Shown piece by piece: positions 6,487 to 10,444 of a stretch of 10,444 nucleotides of DNA. Made by a program: the position numbers and the translations under genes. Numbering within the stretch: position 1 is the stretch's first letter; every line of letters begins with the position of its first letter. The stretch is from an uncultured Methylobacter sp. (GTDB taxonomy: Bacteria; Pseudomonadota; Gammaproteobacteria; Methylococcales; Methylomonadaceae): the NCBI GenBank assembly GCA_903831545.1, contig CAIKYI010000013.1:1-10444 (forward strand), written 5' to 3'. Below the pieces are notes generated by a model, which did no database searches, was not told where the DNA came from, and was given only the letters and a program-made list of their open reading frames with translations.

Positions 6487-7329
6487 CTATAATCTGGCTA
6501 GCAACTCCGCTTTCTTGGAACTGTATTCAGTCTCCGTCAAAATACCTTTATCTTTAAGATTGGCCAGTTTCTCGATAGCACCGAAAATATCAGCTTCTTT
6601 CCCTGTATCGTATTCAGATTTTGATTGAAAGTCAGGCGCCGGTTGCGCTTGAACCGGCGTTTGCACAGGCACATTATCGATAGAAATAAGCGGGAGCGTA
6701 TTAACATCAACCAGTCCGTATTGACTGGTAAATGTAATTGAACCGCCTACCGATTGTTGCTGGGAGAAGCCACCAATCTGATGATCCAGCGTGTCGTATA
6801 ATTTTACCTGCCCGGCGACATCAATAGCCAGGCGTCGAATGGTCGCAAAGTAGGCATATCGCAGATTATTTTGTGAGCCGGTGCTGTTGGGAAACTGCAA
6901 GCCTGCCGGCCACCAGTTACCCGAACTACCGGCAGGTGGTGGCACAAACAAGCTGACGGGTCCATTTGGCCCTGAACTGTTTTGTTGCTGACTGCCGCCA
7001 AAGTTAGCCTGTTGCTGGTTACCCTGACTCTGAGACTGAAAACTGCCGCTTTGAATAAGGTCGGGTTGATTGGCGATAAGATTTGAGAGCTCTTGACACA
7101 AGCCGGCGACGCTGTTTTTTAAACCGTTATTAAACATATCTCCCAGCATAATCATGCCGCCTTTCATCCATTGTCCGGAGCCGCCAAATTCAGGATGATT
7201 AAACTGTGCCATGGAACCATTACCGTTGATTACCGACAGTAGCATGCTAAATACGGCATCAGAACTAAAATTATAGCGCTGTGCAATATTGTTGATAATT
7301 TGCTGGCCTTCCGGCGTAAGCTGTTTCAT
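6487..7329 (-). CDS. SHOCT-domain protein with conserved N-terminal helical region
   Basis: A 280-residue protein of unknown function. The C-terminus (246-280, ADIFGAIEKLANLKDKGIL then TETEYSSKKAELLARL) is a typical SHOCT domain, a short helical hairpin found at the ends of many unrelated proteins and thought to mediate oligomerisation or interaction. The N-terminal 1-87 (LTPEGQQIINNIAQRY, then GNGSMAQFNHPEFGGSGQWMKGGM) is a conserved module that I recall from other gammaproteobacterial SHOCT proteins. Between them lies a low-complexity Gln/Ser/Gly-rich linker (about 92-122) and a proline/aromatic segment (129-146). There is no signal peptide or membrane helix, so it is probably cytosolic. 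The Shine-Dalgarno sequence is weak (GGA, 11 bases before the ATG). The gene is divergent from the phosphorylase-kinase-like gene and shares a 473-base upstream region with it; a possible sigma-54 element and NtrC-like sites lie in that region. Confidence 0.85.
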   Translation of the reverse strand: MKQLTPEGQQIINNIAQRYNFSSDAVFSMLLSVINGNGSMAQFNHPEFGGSGQWMKGGMIMLGDMFNNGLKNSVAGLCQELSNLIANQPDLIQSGSFQSQSQGNQQQANFGGSQQQNSSGPNGPVSLFVPPPAGSSGNWWPAGLQFPNSTGSQNNLRYAYFATIRRLAIDVAGQVKLYDTLDHQIGGFSQQQSVGGSITFTSQYGLVDVNTLPLISIDNVPVQTPVQAQPAPDFQSKSEYDTGKEADIFGAIEKLANLKDKGILTETEYSSKKAELLARL

Positions 7330-7440
7330 TGAAAAATCCGTTTGATTAAGATGGGAGCTACAAAGAATGAATCAGACGACGCAGGTTTTTACAGATTGCC
7401 GCCAGATTTTATGACCAGTTTAAAGTAACTGTCGTTTAAA

Positions 7441-7456
7441 AGCATTATTTAATCCA
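7441..7456 (-). promoter_or_regulatory. Possible sigma-54 promoter of the SHOCT gene
   Basis: The minus strand reads TGGATT-AAATA-ATGCT, with GG and GC separated by the required 10 bases. The TGG and TGCT cores fit, but the CAC of the -24 box is absent. The predicted start is near 7430, leaving a leader of about 100 bases. It lies 70-90 bases from the NtrC-like pair. It is weaker than the other two elements. Confidence 0.4.
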
Positions 7457-7510
7457 TACCTGTTGCAACTGACTCTAAACAATCACCACAGTAGCAAATC
7501 CCGCTCTTTT

Positions 7511-7548
7511 ATAGTGCGCAAAGCAAAATTTTGTCTCAACTTGGTGCG
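7511..7548 (-). promoter_or_regulatory. NtrC-like half-site pair in the SHOCT / kinase-like divergent region
   Basis: On the minus strand CGCACCAA (plus 7541-7548) and GCGCACTA (plus 7512-7519) lie exactly 30 bases apart, in the same order and orientation as the pair upstream of glnN. Aligning 7510-7551 with 6329-6370 without gaps gives 29 identities in 42 bases. The pair is about 80-120 bases upstream of the predicted SHOCT start and 210-250 upstream of the predicted kinase-like start, so as an enhancer it could serve both. Confidence 0.45.
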
Positions 7549-7626
7549 AGTGATCCTGCGGTTTTTTAGCAATCAACAGCGTGCCTTTCCTCTTGGTGTC
7601 CGGGGGTTATCCTGAAAAATACAATT

Positions 7627-7668
7627 AGGCCTTATATATTCAATAATTTACCCAAATAAACAAGGCCT
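7627..7668. repeat. Inverted repeat AGGCCTT / AAGGCCT upstream of the kinase-like gene
   Basis: AGGCCTT (7627-7633) and AAGGCCT (7662-7668) are exact inverted copies 28 bases apart across an A/T-rich stretch, about 65-106 bases upstream of the sigma-54 element. The arms may be two operator half-sites or a cruciform, or chance. Apart from this, the NtrC-like pair and the two promoter elements, 7330-7802 shows no coding potential that I can support. Confidence 0.3.
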
Positions 7669-7732
7669 CGCGTTACCCTTCAAAATTCATTTCAAATCAC
7701 TATCAAGCAGCACGCGTTACAAAGATGAACAA

Positions 7733-7748
7733 TGGCACAGCATCTGCT
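7733..7748 (+). promoter_or_regulatory. Sigma-54 -24/-12 promoter of the phosphorylase-kinase-like gene
   Basis: The sequence TGGCAC-AGCAT-CTGCT has a perfect -24 box, the invariant GG (7734-7735) and GC (7746-7747) separated by exactly 10 bases, and a TGCT -12 core. The predicted start is near 7759, giving a leader of about 44 bases to the ATG at 7803. This is the best promoter match in the window. Confidence 0.75.
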
Positions 7749-7802
7749 TACTGTTTCTTATAACTCTCAGGTTAATACTGTAAAACTGGCACATTGCACA
7801 CC

Positions 7803-10444
7803 ATGAAATTGAATGATACCGACGATAAACTTGACGCTTATTACCATCAGGTGCAAGACATCATTCTCAATAAACAGGATTGGGTAAGTGGTTTACTACC
7901 TGCCAGTACCGCTGTAACTGCCCATGGCAATTATACGGATGCCTGGGTAAGAGATAATGTCTACAGTATTTTGGCAGCCTGGGGATTGGCACTGGCTTAC
8001 CGCCGTGCCGATGAAAATCAGGGACGAACTTATCTGTTGGAACAAAGTGTCGTCAAGTTAATGCGGGGACTCTTGACTGCGATGATGAGGCAGGCGCCCA
8101 AAGTCGAAAAATTCAAGCAGTCCCAGAATCCACTGGACTCGTTACATGCCAAATATGATACCAAATCAGGCGCTGTGGTTGTCGGTGATAATGAATGGGG
8201 GCATTTACAGCTGGATGCCACCTCTTTATTTTTATTGATGCTTGCACAAATGACTGCCTCGGGTTTGCGTATTGTTTTTACCATTGATGAAGTCAATTTT
8301 GTACAAAATCTGGTTCACTATATCAGCCGGACATACCGCACCCCGGACTACGGCATCTGGGAGCGTGGCCACAAAATCAATCATGGCCTTGCAGAATTAA
8401 ACGCCAGTTCAATTGGAATGGCAAAAGCGGCCCTTGAAGCGCTGTCCGGTTTTAATCTGTTTGGCAAAGAGGGCGGGCAAGCATCCGTTGTTCATGTCAT
8501 TAGTGACGATATTGCCAGAACCCGAATCACCCTGGAATCTCTTTTACCCCGAGAATCAATTTCCAAAGAGACCGATTCAGCCGTACTCAGCATCACTGGC
8601 TTCCCTGCTTTCGCAGTTGACAATGAGGTTCTTAGAAGAAAAACAGAAGCCATTATTTGCGTAAAGCTGGAAGGCCTCTATGGTTGCAAACGCTTCTTGC
8701 TGGACGGCCACCAAACGGCAATTGAAGATAGTGAACGTCTGCATTACGATCCCCATGAATTAAAACAATTTATGGATATTGAATGTGAATGGCCGTTGTT
8801 TTTCACCTATTTACTGCTTAACAATTTGTTCACAGACGACAAAGCGACTGCTTTACGCTATCGCACCAAACTGGAGAGTTTACTCGTTGACCACAATGGC
8901 CAGCGATTATTGCCAGAACTTTATAGTGTTCCTTTAAATTCGATAGCCGCAGAAAAAGCTAACCCACATAGTCAGTCGCGAGTTCCGAATGAAAATATAC
9001 CTTTGGTTTGGGCTCAAAGTCTTTTTATATTGGGCTGCCTTATCCAGGATGGTTTACTCGAACTTGACGACATAGATCCATTAGGGCGTCACAAAATAGT
9101 CAAACAAACCCCCGATTGCAAACTGCAAATTCAGTTATTGGCTCAAGATGAAGCCGTACAAAGCCAATTATTGGACTATGGAATTGGCACGGAAACACTT
9201 GCGGAAATCGCCCCTTTTCAGATCCGGGAAGCCCATGAACTGGCCGCAGCCTATACGCATGTAGGCAGAAATGACCGTATTGGCTTAACGGGCAGACCCT
9301 TTAGACAACTGCGGACATTGGCAACCTCAAAAATCTATGTCCTGGCAGGCGAGCGGTTACTATTTTCACCGCAATGCCTTAATCAAAAGGGTTTCTATCT
9401 GGCAATGGACAACCGTCTGCTGATACAACGCTTACGCCTTGAATTGTCCTATATTTATAAATATTGGGACAGACCGGGCAACCCTTTGGTTATTATGACC
9501 ATCAAAAACAATATGCTGGATAGTCATCATCGCGATATTCTGATTGAATTTATCAAAGAACTGCAGGAAGGTTCAACCCAAGGCATAACCTTGCAACTTG
9601 GCACCCTTCTGAATTTCGCAGAAACCTCAAGCCACGAAAAAATCAACTATTTGCATGATTTTGAGTTCTCTAAAGCCTCTTGGGAAGAAGCCGAGCGACC
9701 TTTCTTTCATGTATTGGCCACAAACAGTGCTTTACCGACACCCTTGGATACCCATACCCTGACAGAATGGGAAATCAGCACCGATCAGATACTGATCGAA
9801 CAACTTGAAACCAATGCCAATCTTTATGCGCAACTGGAAGCATCAAGCATACTGAGTCTTCGACACAACCTGGATTATGACACCGGATTAACAGCGCCCG
9901 ATGGCACAGTGGGAAGCGTACGAAATTTACTGGAAGAGATTTATCAAAGAGCCGGTGATCAGCATGTCTGGTATGTAGTTAGATGTAGCGCCGGCTTGCT
10001 GGGCAAATATGACATCAATCTGGAACAGGCCGCCACCGAAATACTGGTTCGGCAACACGCACTCACTCTAGGCCGCGCATACAGCAGTAAAGCAACCTTA
10101 ACGCGCCCGGCCGATTCCTCGGAAATTTTACAAACCATACGCGACTTTAACAATGACGCCAGTGAACACATTATTATTCAGGAATTGATCATTTATCTGG
10201 GTATGTTAATCAAGTCTAACCAGGAATTGTTTGCTGACATGTACACGGTTCGCGTAGGACATATCCTTGATCTACTCATCGTCAGACAGCAACGCGAATC
10301 GGCTTGTAGCACACTGGATCAGGCTTTCGATGAAATCCTTTCCTTAACGCCCTTTCAATTGGCAAAAAAGGTAAAGGAGACACTGGAAGATTATTGCAAC
10401 ACAGAAGAACAACTGGATTTGGCCGAAACACTGCACTATGATGG
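7803..10444 (+). CDS. Phosphorylase kinase alpha/beta-subunit-like protein (GH15 fold), 3' end outside window
   Basis: The frame is open from ATG 7803 to the window edge, giving 880 residues without a stop. It aligns from the first residues with the animal phosphorylase b kinase alpha subunit: LDAYYHQVQ..GLLPAS (10-35), DAWVRDNVYSILAAWGLALAYR (46-67), EQSVVKLMRGLL, LDSLHAKYDTKSGAVVVGD, WGHLQLDATS, the WERG motif with Glu187, ELNASSIGMAKAALEAL (198-214), IECEWPLF around 326-333, LPELYSVP, and TGRPFRQL with ATSKIY around 496. Similarity continues past the glucoamylase-like GH15 domain into the C-terminal alpha/beta region (SVRNLLEEIYQRAG from about 705, then QHALTLGRA). In animals these subunits control the gamma kinase that activates glycogen phosphorylase. 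Bacteria lack the gamma subunit, so here the protein may bind or cleave an alpha-glucan or regulate glycogen enzymes; the role is unknown. The start agrees with the homology, but no Shine-Dalgarno sequence is visible. Confidence 0.92.
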   Translation, partial: MKLNDTDDKLDAYYHQVQDIILNKQDWVSGLLPASTAVTAHGNYTDAWVRDNVYSILAAWGLALAYRRADENQGRTYLLEQSVVKLMRGLLTAMMRQAPKVEKFKQSQNPLDSLHAKYDTKSGAVVVGDNEWGHLQLDATSLFLLMLAQMTASGLRIVFTIDEVNFVQNLVHYISRTYRTPDYGIWERGHKINHGLAELNASSIGMAKAALEALSGFNLFGKEGGQASVVHVISDDIARTRITLESLLPRESISKETDSAVLSITGFPAFAVDNEVLRRKTEAIICVKLEGLYGCKRFLLDGHQTAIEDSERLHYDPHELKQFMDIECEWPLFFTYLLLNNLFTDDKATALRYRTKLESLLVDHNGQRLLPELYSVPLNSIAAEKANPHSQSRVPNENIPLVWAQSLFILGCLIQDGLLELDDIDPLGRHKIVKQTPDCKLQIQLLAQDEAVQSQLLDYGIGTETLAEIAPFQIREAHELAAAYTHVGRNDRIGLTGRPFRQLRTLATSKIYVLAGERLLFSPQCLNQKGFYLAMDNRLLIQRLRLELSYIYKYWDRPGNPLVIMTIKNNMLDSHHRDILIEFIKELQEGSTQGITLQLGTLLNFAETSSHEKINYLHDFEFSKASWEEAERPFFHVLATNSALPTPLDTHTLTEWEISTDQILIEQLETNANLYAQLEASSILSLRHNLDYDTGLTAPDGTVGSVRNLLEEIYQRAGDQHVWYVVRCSAGLLGKYDINLEQAATEILVRQHALTLGRAYSSKATLTRPADSSEILQTIRDFNNDASEHIIIQELIIYLGMLIKSNQELFADMYTVRVGHILDLLIVRQQRESACSTLDQAFDEILSLTPFQLAKKVKETLEDYCNTEEQLDLAETLHYD

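Noticed and set aside
6389..6628. Plus-strand open frame overlapping the SHOCT gene 3' end
   Set aside because: It overlaps the conserved SHOCT domain on the other strand and has no supporting motif or start site.
7787..7797. TGGCAC followed by TTGC just before the kinase-like ATG, resembling a second sigma-54 promoter
   Set aside because: GG and GC are only 6 bases apart instead of 10, and a start from it would fall inside the coding region.
8030..8296. Minus-strand open frame inside the kinase-like gene
   Set aside because: It is antisense to a region with strong phosphorylase kinase homology; a shadow frame.

Overview
The window looks like chromosomal DNA from a gammaproteobacterium, most likely a methanotroph of the Methylococcales or a close relative. 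The reasons are the gammaproteobacterial character of PyrC, MlaA and ribonuclease T, a type III glutamine synthetase, a bacterial homologue of the phosphorylase kinase alpha/beta subunits, and intergenic repeats of a kind I recall from Methylococcales. The taxonomic call is an inference; no rRNA or other marker is present. I see no tRNA, rRNA, CRISPR array, insertion sequence or phage gene.

Layout. 1-456 (+) is the 3' part of pyrC (dihydroorotase). 523-581 is copy A of an interspersed repeat, lying between convergent pyrC and mlaA. 607-1368 (-) is mlaA, an outer-membrane lipoprotein. 1511-2110 (+) encodes ribonuclease T with an in-frame TAA just before its first conserved residues and no normal start codon after it. 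2185-2988 (-) is a transglutaminase-like protein and 3020-3715 (-) a ParA/MinD-type ATPase; these two probably form an operon. 3915-4004 is the more complete copy B of the repeat, ending two bases from the glutamine synthetase stop codon. 4006-6180 (-) is a type III glutamine synthetase (glnN). 6487-7329 (-) is a SHOCT-domain protein. 7803 to the right edge (+) is a long phosphorylase-kinase-alpha/beta-like protein of the GH15 fold, cut off by the window end.

Regulation is the most interesting layer. The glnN promoter region has a sigma-54-type -24/-12 element (6220-6235, minus strand). About 100 bp further upstream are two NtrC-like half-sites, GCACTA and TGCACCA, spaced exactly 30 bp. The same pair, with the same order, orientation and 30-bp spacing (29 of 42 bases identical), lies in the divergent SHOCT/kinase-like intergenic region. 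There the kinase-like gene has a very good sigma-54 element (7733-7748, TGGCAC-N5-CTGCT), and the SHOCT gene has a weaker candidate (7441-7456). The sequence therefore suggests that nitrogen assimilation by GSIII, a homologue of a glycogen-metabolism regulator and a SHOCT protein belong to one nitrogen-responsive, sigma-54-dependent regulon, possibly coupling carbon storage to nitrogen status. This is an inference from promoter sequences, not a demonstrated system.

The left half (pyrC, mlaA, rnt) is ordinary housekeeping. In Pseudomonas, as I recall, rnt follows pyrC directly; here mlaA lies between them on the opposite strand.
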